A program made the position numbers and the translations under genes. Below the pieces are notes generated by a model. It did no database searches, was not told where the DNA came from, and worked only from the letters and a program-made list of their open reading frames with translations. From assembly GCA_032622095.1 (NCBI GenBank), contig CP136065.1:153083577-153147576 (forward strand): DNA of 64,000 nucleotides, in the 5' to 3' direction. This stretch comes from Siphonodentalium dalli. Taxonomy: Eukaryota; Mollusca; Scaphopoda; Gadilida; Siphonodentaliidae. Below are positions 22,576 to 33,869 of the stretch, piece after piece (within the stretch, counting starts at the first letter, position 1; each line of letters starts with the position of its first letter).

Positions 22576-23673
22576 TTAGCTAAAATTAAATGGATATTCC
22601 CACTAGATATGAAATGTTGTAGTCTGTCGATGTTTGAAGTGTGATACTGACATTCTCCAACCTAAATCTCTCCAATTACCTATTGAAAACTTGACAGCAT
22701 TGATGCTCATTAAAACTTTACCGGCAATTATGTTTTCATTTTATCTACAAAAACCTAAGCATTGATTATTCATCAATAACTTAATAAAATGTGTAGCACC
22801 AGCCGTACCACTGTCTAGGAAAACCAAATTTCAAACCTAAATTAAAAATTTGCACTCAAAACAAAATGCTCACCCCCATATTCTAGTCGTACAAAATAAA
22901 TAAATAATTTTAGAATTAAAACTTTTCACACTTTGAACTGAACAAATTTGATAAATGTGTAACAAACATCTAGTGAAATCACACCAAGGTGTAAATAAAG
23001 TGAGACAAATTCCGGGGGACAATCGTGAGAAAATTTAATGTGTGCCATTTTGCAATACACAAACCAAATGGCAATCTCTTATGGAGCATCGAGTTTCATG
23101 TCACACAGATTTAATTCAATTCATGATTGAAATATATTAGTCTACATTTTTTTTCTAAATATATCAGAAATTCATGCAGTAATGTGAATCAATGAATTTC
23201 AAGGTGATAATTATATTTCAGTTACGCCATTTAAAACAAATATCTGTGTTCTCAGTCAATTATATATGGAAAAATTAAATGAGGGAGGGAGAATTTTAAT
23301 GTTTTTCAAGAATTTTAGAATAAAATTCTTCGATTTTCCGATTCTTCAAAAACTTTTGGATAAATTTGCAAACAATATTTATTTTATGAGTTGATAAGGA
23401 CTTCTATTTGGTGTGTTAAGTTCCTAAGAACACAGTATTTATATAACTATTCAGCCTGAGTTGTTAATATTTAGAATGCAAGATTATAGAAATCTATTTG
23501 AAGATGTTAAAAACCTAAATATGGGATGGACCATCGGAGATTGCATGAAATGGTTAGTACCTGAGCTAGTTTGACTAGAATTAATTGCTGAAATAAAGTG
23601 ATGACAAACAGAATCAACATCAGTAGCATCTGGCTAACAATGGGGGGGGGGATTCTTTAAGGGGATCACACTC

Positions 23674-24290
23674 AGGCCAAAGAAAATTATATTTCTGGTT
23701 GGGGTTACAAATCAGAAAGTAGGCTTAAATTTTTTTTTATATATATATCTTTTTTATTTTGACATATGGCTTTTCATAATTTATCTGCCAGGTTGAGCTT
23801 GAGCATTTGGCAAGATTAATTTTGATTGTCTTTGTAAAAACTGTAAGAAATACAATGATTTGACTGAGAATTAAGACCATTTTGAGATACTGAAATGAGC
23901 TTTCAGTTTTTTTATGAATCATTTACAAAAAAATTCAAAAGATTTTCTTGAAAACAATGAAAAACTTTAGGGTAAGGGGTTTAACCCTTTAATGACTGGA
24001 GCTTCCTGAAATTCTGCGAAAACCCTGTGTCAATGGATTCTCTTATATATGCAAGTCTCCCATAGGGAGCCTCGCATATATAAGAGAATGCATTGGCCTA
24101 ACAATATTTACCTTGACATTGTAAACCAGTGCATTCTCTTATATATGCGAGGCTCCCTATGGGAGACCCACATATATAAGAGAATACACTGGCACATGAT
24201 CTTTAATGTTGCACCAGTGCAGCTCCCATCATGAAAGGGTTAAATAGTCAGATGGGAAACACAAACAACAGATATTTTTTTCTTTGGCCT
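23674..24290. mobile_element. H element interrupted by TT-1
   Basis: The left tip AGGCCAAAGAAAATTATAT pairs with the right tip GATATTTTTTTCTTTGGCCT. Without the TT-1 at 23981-24243 it is ~354 bp and matches the copy at 34434-34740, which lacks the insertion. Confidence 0.75.
23981..24243 (+). mobile_element. TT-1 MITE, complete, nested in H
   Basis: It starts TTAACCCTTTAATGACTGGA and ends CCCATCATGAAAGGGTTAA. Two palindromic modules are separated by CCTAACAATATTTACCTTGA. It is among the best preserved TT-1 copies. Confidence 0.9.
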
Positions 24291-24467
24291 TATTAATATT
24301 TATCCAGCACAATGTATTTCTGTTATCACCATAGATCTTAAAATTACTACAACTTTATCTATATGTTAAATTTACTTAAAACATGTTATGCACATTTGGT
24401 AAATTTGGCAATAATTGGGCTTGGCAGAGCCTAATAGATGCTCAAATCCTCCTCACTGACTATACCG

Positions 24468-24716
24468 TTTACACCTTCCATGTCTGGAGCTTTTGCCCTG
24501 TGCCAATGCAATCTCTTATATATGCAAGTCTCCCATAGGGAGCCTCGTATATATAAGCGATTACATTGGCCTAACAATATTTACCTTGACCTTGTAAGCC
24601 TGTGAGTGCATTCTCTTATATATGCGAGGCTCCCTATGGGAGACTTGAATATATATGAGAATGCATGTTTGATGCTGTAATGCTGCACCAGTGCAGCTCC
24701 CATCATGAAAGAGTTT
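24468..24716 (+). mobile_element. TT-1 MITE, decayed tips
   Basis: Both modules are present (AATCTCTTATATATGCAAG and TTCTCTTATATATGCGAGGC). Both tips have lost the TTAA and CCCTTT (CGTTTACACCTTCC and ATGAAAGAGTTTA). Confidence 0.75.
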
Positions 24717-25117
24717 ATTGGCACACAAGCTACATATCTAATATTGGGATTAAAGGCCTACTCTGTGCTTAAATCAGTTATTCAACCTTAGTGAGTACTC
24801 AGGTAATAAATATGGTATGGTATGCTAGATGGAGGAATGCAACAATCAACTACTGCCAGCAAATCTAACCATATGGTTGTAGCATTTCTGAAAACAAAAT
24901 GTCTCAATATTGCAAAATAAATGAAAATATACATCAACAGCAACTGTATATAATTCATATATAGAATGATACTGCATTATGCAAATTTGGACACAACATT
25001 TATGAAAATAACTTTGATAAAGAGTTTTCACATCACTTTAAAACCATACCGATGTGGTATCAAAGAAATTGACAAGAGTTGAAATGAAGAAAGCTGTGGT
25101 ACAAACATATGGACATA

Positions 25118-25384
25118 TTAACCCTTCCATGACTGGATCTTCCTGAAGTTTTGCGAAAACCCTGTGCCAATGCATTTTCTTATATATGCGAGTCTCCTAT
25201 AGGAAGCCTCGCATATATAAGATAATACATTGATCTAAAAATATTTAGCTTGACCTTGTATAAAGGCAGTGCATTTTCTTATATATGCGATGCTCCCTAT
25301 GGGAGACTCCCATATATATATGAGAATACATTGGCACATGATTTTAATGCTCCACCAGCGCAACTCCAGTCATGAAAGGGCTAA
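25118..25384 (+). mobile_element. TT-1 MITE
   Basis: It starts TTAACCCTTCCATGACTGGA and ends CAGTCATGAAAGGGCTAA. Both modules are present. Confidence 0.85.
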
Positions 25385-25504
25385 TATATGGATATATGAC
25401 AGACATCAACCTGTGAAAATAGCTCAGCTTGACTGCTAGTTGATTAAATAAAATTAGAGTCATTGTGTCAAGTTCAAGTTATATACTGTCAGAGTGACTA
25501 TCCT

Positions 25505-25744
25505 ACTTTTCTTTAGTAAATGTATTCTCCCAACAATTATATCGAAGTATACATTGGAATCACCGATCATTCATTTCGAGGGGTGTTCAGGAAAAATTAG
25601 CAGAGGACAGACATACGAAAAGATAATACAAGTGCAGAAGAATTCCTATTAATTGGTGGCAAATGTTTGCCATTTGTTGAACTTATTATCTGAATATTTC
25701 CTAAGGGAACTATTCGTCAATGAGTATTTAGTATAGAACTGTTA
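25505..25744 (-). mobile_element. TT-3 MITE, reverse orientation
   Basis: It reads as the complement of TT-3: GAGGGGTGTTCAGGAAA, AGATAATACAAGTGCAGAAG, GTTGAACTTATTATCTGAAT, and AATGAGTATTTAGTATAGAA at the end. A TT-2 element begins 10 bp further on. Confidence 0.75.
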
Positions 25745-25753
25745 AATACTGCT

Positions 25754-26152
25754 TTAACCCTTTACCCAACAAACCGGCCAAAACCGGCCAAATAAAGCTT
25801 CAACAGCCTAAAATATCTTGAGTCTGTCTCAATAAAACCATACAAATATGGATATCATTGGAACCGGCTCCTTGACCACATTGTGATAGTTACAGTTAGC
25901 CCTGTGCCAATGCATTCTCTTATATATGCGAGTCGACCATAGGTCGCCTCGCATATATAAGAGAATGCATTGGCCTAAAAAAAGTCTTTTTTTAACACTT
26001 TTTACCATTTTTTTTTACATTCTTTAACAATTTTATAATTTTTAATGTGTTAAGCCAATGCATTCTCTTATATATGCGAGGCGACCTATGGTCGACTCGC
26101 ATATATAAGAGAATGCATTGGCACAGGGCCCTTCTGTTGGGTAAAGGGTTAA
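25754..26152 (+). mobile_element. TT-2 MITE, 399 bp
   Basis: It starts TTAACCCTTTACCCAACAAA and ends CTGTTGGGTAAAGGGTTAA. Inside are two ~66 bp near-perfect palindromes, each with TTCTCTTATATATGCGAG arms around TCGACCATAGGTCG or its complement, separated by an AT-rich spacer (TTTTTACATTCTTTAACAAT). A left-side block has ACCGGCCAAAACCGGCC. Confidence 0.92.
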
Positions 26153-26300
26153 TATATTCCTTGTAATCACCATCAGCTCTCTACTTTATGAACATTTAGT
26201 TGCTTGCATGAAAAGCAAAATATTGTATCAACTTAAAACAAATGTTCAATTTTATAGATAAAGTAATTTGTGTATACAAATTTATTACTCAATGTAACCA

Positions 26301-26761
26301 TGCCTGAGTTTAGTGTGCCTGCCATTTGCAGAATGAGGTCCCCCGAGGGTTAATTTAGTGACGCTATCCTGCATAGCGGGTTAACATCACTAAATTCACC
26401 CTCTGTGGACCTCATTCTGATTAGGCCTCATCTTCTCTGGAAAGTTTCTTTATTATATAGAAAATTTCTATAGAAAATTCTTCACATAGATGCTATTTCT
26501 TTTTTAGTTTAGTTTCTCTATATTCCCAAACTGGCTGACAACACATGCCAAAATCGAGGTTCCCAATGGGTGTACATCACAATATTCAGCATTTGGGAAC
26601 TTCAATCTGAGTCTATGTCTCCAATACCAGATGAGGCCATGCAGAATGAGGTCCCCAGAGGGTGAATTTTGTGATGCTAGCCTGCTATGTGGGATAGCTT
26701 CACTAAATTCACCCTCTGTGTACCTCATTCTGCAAACGACAGGCACACTAAACTCAGGCTT
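26301..26761. mobile_element. F element, complete
   Basis: Ends GCCTGAGTTTAGTGTGCCTG and CAGGCACACTAAACTCAGGC are perfect inverted repeats. Each half holds a further palindrome built on CAGAATGAGGTCCCC and GGTGAATTTAGTGATGCTA. The superfamily is not recognised. Confidence 0.85.
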
Positions 26762-26867
26762 GAATGTAACATATTTACAACAATTGGCATAAAAGCATTG
26801 ACATGGAGAGAGTTACCAACACGCTTAGAGCTTATTTCAAGTCATCTCCCCCTTAATATGATGCACT

Positions 26868-27119
26868 TTAACCCTTTCATGATGGACGCTGTGCTGGTGC
26901 AGCATAAATATCCTGTGCCAGTGCATTCTCTTATATATGAAAGTCTCCCATAGGGAGCTTCACATATGCACTGGCTTACAAGGTCGATGTAAATATTGTT
27001 CGGCCAATGCATTCTCTTATATATGCAAGGCACCCTATGGGAGACTCGCATATATAAGAGAATGAATTGGCACAGGGTTATTGCAAAATTTCAGGAAGCT
27101 CCATTCAAGGAAGGGTTAA
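26868..27119 (+). mobile_element. TT-1 MITE
   Basis: It starts TTAACCCTTTCATGATGGAC and ends CATTCAAGGAAGGGTTAA. The first module is shortened and the second intact. 27120-27681 shows no gene. Confidence 0.85.
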
Positions 27120-27681
27120 AAGTATCCAAATACTGAAATGCATAACAGATTACAAATATCTGTATAACAATCATTTCCAAACTGACGATTCTTATCCTGC
27201 ATCAAAGCTTAAAGTTCCGGCTTTTTGGATGGAAGTTCCTTAATGCATCCTGCCACTGTTGTTTAACTGAGGATTACGGTTCTAATTCAAGACATGGAAG
27301 CAAAGTGCTTGGTAATCCTTTGGGACCAGACATTCATTATTCCGCCCACCGCACCATTTATAACACTCATCTGTGTGACGTCGTAATTCTGACATGACAT
27401 GAGGTGGGTGTGTGTCGATTCTATTGGAAATCTCTCTAGCTTTGAGTTTGCAATCATTTGTAACTTTCTCAACAATTTATTCTTCAAGGCAATAAGTGTT
27501 TGATCTGATGAAAACATTAAAAACCTGGCCTCCGGAGTGAGAGCTTTGACAATCGTAGAACAGAATCTTGCATAATTTGATCAGTGTCATAAATTATGCG
27601 TCCATTGTAACTGAATGCTAGCTGATGAGTAATTACTTGATTCCCATTTGTTCAATTTGGGGATGTTCAGCCAATAAGTTC

Positions 27682-28083
27682 AACTAGAGGTGTGACTATT
27701 CCAGTGGGACAAAGGATACCCCCCCCCCCCCCCCCCCCCCGTCATAAACGCAGGTGCACAGGTTCCCATGGTAGTAAATATCTGTCAAAAACATTGACCT
27801 AAAAATGTAGGAATAAAAGCTCGTACAATATTAAACATGTTGCGAAAATTTCTAAGTCGAAAAAGGGGGATAACTCCATAAAAAAAAAGTCTGACAAACG
27901 TCATAGCAGATGCACAGGTTCACATGGTGGTTGATGTCTGTGCCAAGTTTCACGGACAATGACGAAAAACCGACTGAGAAAAACTCCGGACAAATTTGTG
28001 TCCACGGAAGAAGGATGGACGGCAAAGCTGATTCCAGTATATCCCCCGCCCACAAATTTGTTGCAGGAGGGAGGGGTAATAAC
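27682..28083 (+). mobile_element. G element, short (about two core units)
   Basis: It starts AACTAGAGGTGTGACTATTC, has a 22-base C run (27719-27740), then CGCAGGTGCACAGGTTCCCA and a second unit. The tail ends in a C-rich/G-rich hairpin (ATATCCCCCGCC to GGGAGGGG) and TAATAAC. Confidence 0.75.
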
Positions 28084-28107
28084 AAACAAAGGTTGTTTGT
28101 TACAACA

Positions 28108-28560
28108 AATGATTTCTAAGAGTACTGTTCTGTTTGTACTGTCTTGTCTGTGTCGATATGCTTAAATTATAGTATCTGAGCATCCCTATAAATGAACAAT
28201 GGACCACTCCAATGTATACTTTAACTCTTTCAGTGCCAGGAGCCAATCTCATCGGCCCTAATTTACAGTCTGTAGAGTGCCAGGGCTGATGAGATTTTTT
28301 TTTTAGATTATTTTTGTTTTTGGGGTTGAATTTCTTTTGGATATGCTTAAGCATGCTATAGTGAATTTAAAAACAAACTGGATAAGTCCTTAGGGGCATG
28401 TTATAACTCAAAACTATCACCAAGTATTCATAGTAATAATTTTTATGCCCATGAAAAATGTAAGATTCCCTGGCACTAAACCTACAAAATAAGCCTGGCA
28501 CTGAAAGAGTTAAGAACTAGATAGGAAAATCAATTCATTTGTCACTGGTAAAAAAGACTT
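28108..28560 (+). mobile_element. TT-3 remnant split by TT-4
   Basis: The left piece carries GAGCATCCCTATAAATGAAC and CCACTCCAATGTATACT, the TT-3 right-half order. After the TT-4 element the sequence AACTAGATAGGAAAATC continues like the TT-3 tail. The match is partial. Confidence 0.5.
28221..28513. mobile_element. TT-4 MITE, 293 bp
   Basis: It starts TTAACTCTTTCAGTGCCAGG and ends CCTGGCACTGAAAGAGTTAA, perfect inverted ends with TTAA. The interior carries a second AGTGCCAGGG pair. Related single-ended pieces lie at 38985 and 56857. Confidence 0.85.
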
Positions 28561-28564
28561 AGAA

Positions 28565-28811
28565 GGGCTCAGCACTCATTGATAAGTGGCTCCATCAGGA
28601 AATGTTCAGATGTATGTTCAACAAACAACCATATGTCATTTGTCGAATCTAAATTATTATCTGAACATTTCCTTCCAATGAATAGGAATTCTTCTGCTCT
28701 ATTTTATCTGTTTGTCAGTTTATGTTTCCTGAACATCCCTCCAGATGAGTAATAGACCGTTCCAATTTATACTTTATAAATGATGGGAGAAACCATTAAG
28801 TGAATAAAGTT
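28565..28811 (+). mobile_element. TT-3 MITE, decayed left tip
   Basis: It carries CACTCATTGATAAGTG, GGAAATGTTCAGATG, CCAATGAATAGGAATTCTTC, GAACATCCCTCCAGATGA and ATGATGGGAGAAACCATT in TT-3 order. 28812-29090 shows nothing. Confidence 0.65.
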
Positions 28812-29090
28812 ATGAATCTCGTCATGGTGGCTGAAATGTATACCCAGATTTTTTTGAACATTTTAACAAGCTAAATTTGATACATTTGGACAGAGAAATG
28901 TCTGAAGTGTATTAATCCTTCACAATCTGCTTTGGGAGAAAAAACTCACAGCAGCTAGGGTAGGGTTGTAAAGGGGAGGTGTGAAATAATTATGGCAGCT
29001 AGGACTCAAGATCCCAATGCCTTATAATTAAATGAAATTCTATATTGACTTCTACAGCATTTTCTACAGCATTGCCTTGTGCTGTAGCTG

Positions 29091-29258
29091 CAGTAATGTC
29101 CTAAATAATCGACCCCTAAACCGCAGCAGAATTATGGGAAAGCTTGAGAGCGTAGAGCTTTCCGATAAATGGAACAAGCCATATTTCCAACTAAATCCTG
29201 AAGAATTTCCCATAATTCTGTTGTGGTTAAAGGGTCATATACTTTGGGCATTACTATA
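29091..29258. mobile_element. TA-1 MITE, shortened arms
   Basis: It starts CAGTAATGTCCTAAATAATC and ends with TTTGGGCATTACTATA. The central hairpin AAGCTTGAGAGCGTAGAGCT is altered. Confidence 0.7.
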
Positions 29259-29356
29259 ATTTCAAAGACTGACTCAAGTTAACCTGCAAACGAACATATT
29301 CTGATACGGTCATTCAAAGTTAAATTCTGATAAAATGTCACTGTACTGTTACTAAC

Positions 29357-29474
29357 CTCTTCCCTTGAGAATGCATCTGTTGTCCATTTTTCCTCTAAAT
29401 CATGCAACAACCTAAGAAGCAGTTCATAGTCGAATGGGTGTTCCACGTGTTTACGACTGAACGCCAACCAGCGG
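29357..29474 (-). CDS. BAIAP3: Gene B exon 7: MUN-proximal region
   Basis: The acceptor TTTATTCTAG|CCGC and donor GAAGAG|GTTAGT give 118 bp, phase 2 in and 0 out. It encodes RWLAFSRKHVEHPFDYELLL and RLLHDLEEKWTTDAFSREE. RW-A-S--H--H--DY-LL--LL--LE--W is the conserved stretch before the MUN helices in BAIAP3. It joins in frame to exons 6 and 8. GTTAGT is a slightly unusual donor. Confidence 0.92.
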
Positions 29475-29587
29475 CTAGAATAAAAACATTAGATTGATGT
29501 TTCCCTACCCTTTAACTAATAAAGTGGGACACTTGAGAAAGAAAAGCATCTTTACAAGCAGATATTGACATCCACAACATAAATGAG

Positions 29588-30540
29588 AGCTGGACTATCA
29601 CCCAGTACATACCCCCATGTGGCATACCCCACGGTAGAAGTCACAGGACCATATCGCCCAGTACATACCCCCATGCAGCACACTGCATTGGTAGAAGTCT
29701 CAGGACTATGACCATTTTTGACATCAAACAGATTATCCTTTTTTTTTTAAAAGCTTTCCTTGTATTGAAATTCTCCACCAATTCCATTGAGATCAGTTGA
29801 TACATTCATACGGACAGATAAAATATCAACATTTCTATATAGACAAATAGAAATAACCCTAGAATGAACAATGCAAACAAAACCAGTTAAATCATCTTTG
29901 GAAGTCCTGATCATTATGGTGAACATTCATAACAAAATCCATTGAGATCTGATAACCCATGACAAAAAATCAACATTTCGAGATAAACGAAGGAAATACA
30001 TTGTAATAGTGAACTACTGTGAACATTCATACCAAAATCCATTGAGATCTGATAACCCATGACAAAAAAATCAACATTTCGAGACAAACAAAGGAAATAC
30101 ATTGTAATAGTGAACTACTGTGAACATTCATGCCAAATTTCATCAAGATCCTATAAAACCCATGGTTGAGATAATCCAGCGGATGGGGAATATGAGGCCG
30201 TATTTAGGGCTAACAAGAGATGAACTGTCGTCCGGTGCATACCCCCTAGTGGCATACCGCCTAGTGTGGGCATACCATACCTATAATCTATGACTGATAT
30301 ACTCAGACAGTTGGACCAAAAAATCAGCATTTTCATAATAAACAAAGATGAATAACTATAGAATGAAAAACCTAAATAAAACGATTGAACACGCCATTGA
30401 ATGTCCTCATATTGGTGAACATCCATACCAAATTTCATTTAGATCTGAGCATTACTGTTCAAGTTATGGCCTGAACAGACATCGGACCGACCAAAAAGCC
30501 AAATTTCCAGATAAAAAAAGATGAATAACCGAACAAAACA
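29588..30540. repeat. G-related degenerate repeat with a ~100 bp tandem pair
   Basis: Repeated phrases (CAGTACATACCCCCATG, CATTGAGATCTGATAACCCA, ATCAACATTTCGAGA, AACATTCATACCAAA) recur several times. Two nearly identical units begin at 29919 and 30019, and a third partial one at 30120. The style matches the repeats at 62.6 kb. Short open frames here are read-through. Confidence 0.6.
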
Positions 30541-30557
30541 ATTGAATGATTAAGAGC

Positions 30558-30770
30558 ACAGTAATACCTTAAATAATCGACTCCTTAACAGCAGAATTAT
30601 GGGTAACTTTTCAGGATTTAGTCGGAAATATGGCTTGTTGCCATTCATTGGAAAGATCTCGGCGAGAGCTTTCCAATAAATGGCAACAAGCCATATTTCC
30701 GACTAAATCCTGAAAAGTTACCCATAATTCTGCTGTGGTTAAGGAGTCGATTATTTTGGGCATTACTGTA
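30558..30770. mobile_element. TA-1 foldback MITE beside exon 6 donor
   Basis: It starts CACAGTAATACCTTAAATAA and ends TTTGGGCATTACTGTA, with long arms around GAAAGATCTCGGCGAGAGCT. Its end lies only 8 intronic bases from the donor of exon 6. Confidence 0.85.
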
Positions 30771-30778
30771 AGCATTAC

Positions 30779-30882
30779 CACATGGCTTGCTGTGCTTCAG
30801 TGATGTCACCCTGGATTGCATGTTGATGTAGGATAGTTCGAGCAACCTGAGGTAGTTCTCCAGACCAATGGTATGAGGTGTC
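30779..30882 (-). CDS. BAIAP3: Gene B exon 6: linker into MUN
   Basis: The acceptor GCATTACAG|GACACC and donor ATGTG|GTAATG give 104 bp, phase 0 in and 2 out. It encodes [20 protein letters not shown] and [31 protein letters not shown] is a strong BAIAP3/Munc13-4 signature. The last codon is completed by exon 7. Confidence 0.93.
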
Positions 30883-30935
30883 CTGTAATGCATTGCAAGG
30901 TATTATTATATAGAGAATGCATGGCTTGGAATATT

Positions 30936-31485
30936 TTAACCCCTTCTTTACTAAATACTGAATGATGAGTAGTTCCCTTTGGAAATGCTCAAATAATAAG
31001 TTCAACAAAAGAGGCCGATCTGAACATTTGCCACCAAATTAACCCTTTACCCAACAGAACGGCCCTGTGCCAATGCATTCTCTTATATATGCGAGTCGAC
31101 CATAGGTCGCCTCGCATATATAAGAGAATGCATTGGCTTAATTAACACATTAAAAATTATAAAATTGTTAAAGAATTTAAGAAAAAATGGTAAAAAGTGT
31201 TAAAAAAAGATTTTTATTAGGCCAATGCATTCTCTTATATATGCGAGGCGACCTATGGTCGACTCCCATATATAAGAGAATGCATTGGCACAGGGCATAA
31301 CTGTAACCATCACAATGTGGTCAATGAGCCGGTTCCAATGATATCCATATTTGTATGGTTTTATTGAGACAGACCCAAGATAATTTAGGCTGTTGCAGCT
31401 TTATTTGGCCGTTTTTGGCCGGTTTGTTGGGTAAAGGGTTAAGACAAATTTTATTCTGCACTGGGATTATCTGTTCATGATGTTT
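30936..31485 (+). mobile_element. TT-3 fragment split by TT-2
   Basis: TTAACCCCTTCTTTACTAAA and GAATGATGAGTAGTTCCCTT run to CCACCAAATTAA. After the TT-2 element, ATTCTGCACTGGGATTATCT resumes at the matching point of TT-3. The rest of TT-3 is lost. Confidence 0.65.
31039..31442 (-). mobile_element. TT-2 MITE, reverse orientation
   Basis: It starts TTAACCCTTTACCCAACAGA and ends GGTTTGTTGGGTAAAGGGTT-AA. Both GTCGAC-type palindromes are present. It is 404 bp and otherwise a close match to 25754-26152. Confidence 0.92.
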
Positions 31486-31555
31486 TCGCAATAAAATCTG
31501 AGTAATAACAGTCAGAATAACATGCCAATTTCTATTCACTGATGAATATTTTATA

Positions 31556-31868
31556 TAGTGTCTGACATTTGCTGAATGAGGTCCGCAGATGGTGAATTTA
31601 GTGATGCTACCCCGCACAGTGGGCTAGCATCACTAAATTCACCTCTGGGGACCTCATTCTGCTTAGGCCTCATCTTCTGGGAATAATCTATAGTCTCAAA
31701 TTAACATTGTTTTTAGTTACTTTTTCCCTTCTGTTCAGTTTCAATTTCTCCTAATTTACGGAAGATAAATTGCATATAATCGAGTTGATTAATGGGTGAA
31801 CATCACCAACTTCAACTGGGGAACTTCCCAGATGGGGACCTCATTCTGCAATTGTCAGACACACTATT
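31556..31868. mobile_element. F element
   Basis: It runs from TAGTGTCTGACATTTGCTGA to CAATTGTCAGACACACTA, with inner palindromes GGTGAATTTAGTGATGCTA and AGCATCACTAAATTCACC. It ends 47 bp from exon 5. Confidence 0.8.
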
Positions 31869-31915
31869 TCCAGACTTGATGGTAAACTTCTGGGGATCAA
31901 GAGATCTCAACTCAC

Positions 31916-32119
31916 ATGGAATTTCTTGAGTTCATGTTCTATGAACAAGCACATGAGATCTTCATGCTGTCGGATGTCCGTCCAATTGTCATCCTCTGGA
32001 ATTCCTCGATCCTCTCTTGTGGCTAGGTTCAATTTGAGGCGAATTTCTCCTTGGATATTGGACTTCTGTGTCCGGCCCTCAAGCCTAAACCAACTGTCAA
32101 GACCAGAAGATGGTATATC
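31916..32119 (-). CDS. BAIAP3: Gene B exon 5: C2A end and linker
   Basis: The acceptor CATTTTATAG|GATATACC and donor TTCCAT|GTGAGT give 204 bp, 68 codons, phase 0 both sides. It starts DIPSSGLDSWFRLEGRTQKS, then NIQGEIRLKLNLATREDRG, and ends HEDLMCLFIEHELKKFH. W-F-LEGR---S-IQG-I-L-L is the last strand of C2A in this family. The HE-L---FIEHEL part begins the linker to MUN. An opposite-strand open frame of 74 codons is a shadow. Confidence 0.93.
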
Positions 32120-32273
32120 CTATAAAATGAGAGAGATTTCAATTGGGTGATAAATCATATGTATGAACAGATAGTCAAATGGAAAGACGCACAGACAAAC
32201 ACTGCTGAACACATTTCTTTACTCCCACAAATGTTTGAATTAGATGATAAGGAATTATTATCTAATGTATTGT

Positions 32274-32511
32274 TTAACCCTTCCATGCCTGAAGGTTCCT
32301 GAAATTTTGCGAAAACCCTGTGCCAATGCGTTCTCTTATCTATGTGAGTCTCACGTAGGGAGCCTCGCATATACAAGAGAATTCATTGCCTAATAATATT
32401 TACCTTGACCTTGTAAGCCAGTGCAATGGGAGATTTGCATATATAAGAGAATGCACTGGCACAGGATCTTTAATGCTGCACAAGCGCAGCTAGCCATAAT
32501 GAAAGGGTTAA
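32274..32511 (+). mobile_element. TT-1 MITE, second module partly deleted
   Basis: It starts TTAACCCTTCCATGCCTGAA and ends CCATAATGAAAGGGTTAA. The first module is decayed (CTTATCTATGTGAG). 32512-33125 shows no gene. Confidence 0.8.
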
Positions 32512-33125
32512 AATATATCTATAAATGTAGCCCAGTCATTAAGGTGCCCAGCAGATTAAACAAACATATGACATCAAATGATGGTAGAGAATCCCAGACA
32601 TGGTTTGATTACCGAGAGACACGTATTTATGATCAAATCAAAAGTAACATAACATGATTCTTGTAACTGCATAGCCATATGGGTGGCCAAATTTTTAGGG
32701 GGAGGGGCTGAGACTTTTTGCTCGATTTTGTTTACATTATATATTCATGGTTGTAACAGAGATTTTGTAGAATATACCTTGTATATAAACATAACTATAA
32801 CAAAATAGATTCAAATTAACCATAGATATGTATAATTCTGGCAGAAATGTGAAAAATACTGTAATTTGCCACAATTTCCCCTGAAATACAACTCAATTTG
32901 CCCGAATTTGACCGAAAATTTCTCCAATTTGCATGAAAATTGCTCGAATTCTGAATTTCAAAAAGTGCAACTCGGCATGTTTGTTATTTGTTTCCTGGAA
33001 TCGATTGTTTCCTAACAGCTATCCGAAAAAATTTGCCTCAATCAAGAAATATATTTTCGTAAGGTCAATTTCCAATGTCTCATGCCAAACATGAACAGGT
33101 CAGTTTGAAATTTCACTTCCATGTG

Positions 33126-33274
33126 TACAGTAATGCCCTAAATAATTGACTCCTTAATCACAGCAGGGAGAGCTTTCCGATGAATGGCAACAAGCCGTAT
33201 TTCCGACTAAATCCTGAAAAGTTACCCATAATTCTGCTGTGGTTATGTAGTCTATTATTTAGGGCATTACTGTA
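33126..33274. mobile_element. TA-1 MITE, left arm deleted internally
   Basis: It starts TACAGTAATGCCCTAAATAA. Most of the left arm is lost, and the right arm is complete to GGGCATTACTGTA. Confidence 0.8.
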
Positions 33275-33419
33275 CTTGTATAAAAAAAAGTACCACAATT
33301 ATTTCAAACAGATTAAAAATACACCTGACAGACTGAATAAAAATTGCACACAGGATTTTGGGCCCATGCTTGGCGTATTCGGAGTAGGCTTACGGTGAGG
33401 TGAAACTAATATATATATT

Positions 33420-33570
33420 ATATATAGGAAGATTTGAGATGCAGGAAACTGACATCCGGGTATCTTGGAATCCGGGGACCTGATATTAGGGTATCTTAAA
33501 ATCCGGGAAACCAACATCCGGGTTGAGCGGGCCTGAGAAACGGGAAATTTACTTTGTGTGGCCTAACTGC
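33420..33570. repeat. Fragment with CATCCGGG repeats and an H-like tip
   Basis: Three or four repeats of a ~35 bp unit with ATCCGGG and GGTATCTTGGAATCC are followed by GGCCTGAGAAACGGGAAATT and TTTGTGTGGCCTAAC, an H-type right tip. No left tip was found. Confidence 0.45.
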
Positions 33571-33609
33571 ATTGTTTTGTACTAATAATGCCAATTAAGT
33601 CATTCCTAC

Positions 33610-33775
33610 CTGGAGGTTTATATTAATGCACCCAAGGAAGTCGTCAACACTATCTGAAGAACTGGATCGTGCCGACTGAGCAACTTGTTTGAAAAATCGA
33701 GAAAGCCCTTTGATTCCGGACACTTCGTTTAATCGTTTAGCTGCATCAAATACTGAAGACTCATCATCGTGGTCC
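33610..33775 (-). CDS. BAIAP3: Gene B exon 4: C2A calcium loop 3 and family insert
   Basis: The acceptor TTTTTTCCCAG|GGACC and donor CTCCAG|GTAGGA give 166 bp, phase 2 in and 0 out. With the TG carried from exon 3 it begins [20 protein letters not shown], continues [18 protein letters not shown], and ends [18 protein letters not shown] carries calcium-binding aspartates of C2 loop 3. The [17 protein letters not shown] insert and DDFLGC are highly typical of BAIAP3/Munc13-4. This is the most diagnostic exon. Confidence 0.95.
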
Positions 33776-33869
33776 CTGGGAAAAAAACACAAGCAACTTT
33801 TTGAATAGTGAGCCAATTATTCCCATATTTCCATTTTCAATGCATCGCTCTTTTAGTATCAAGTTCAAT

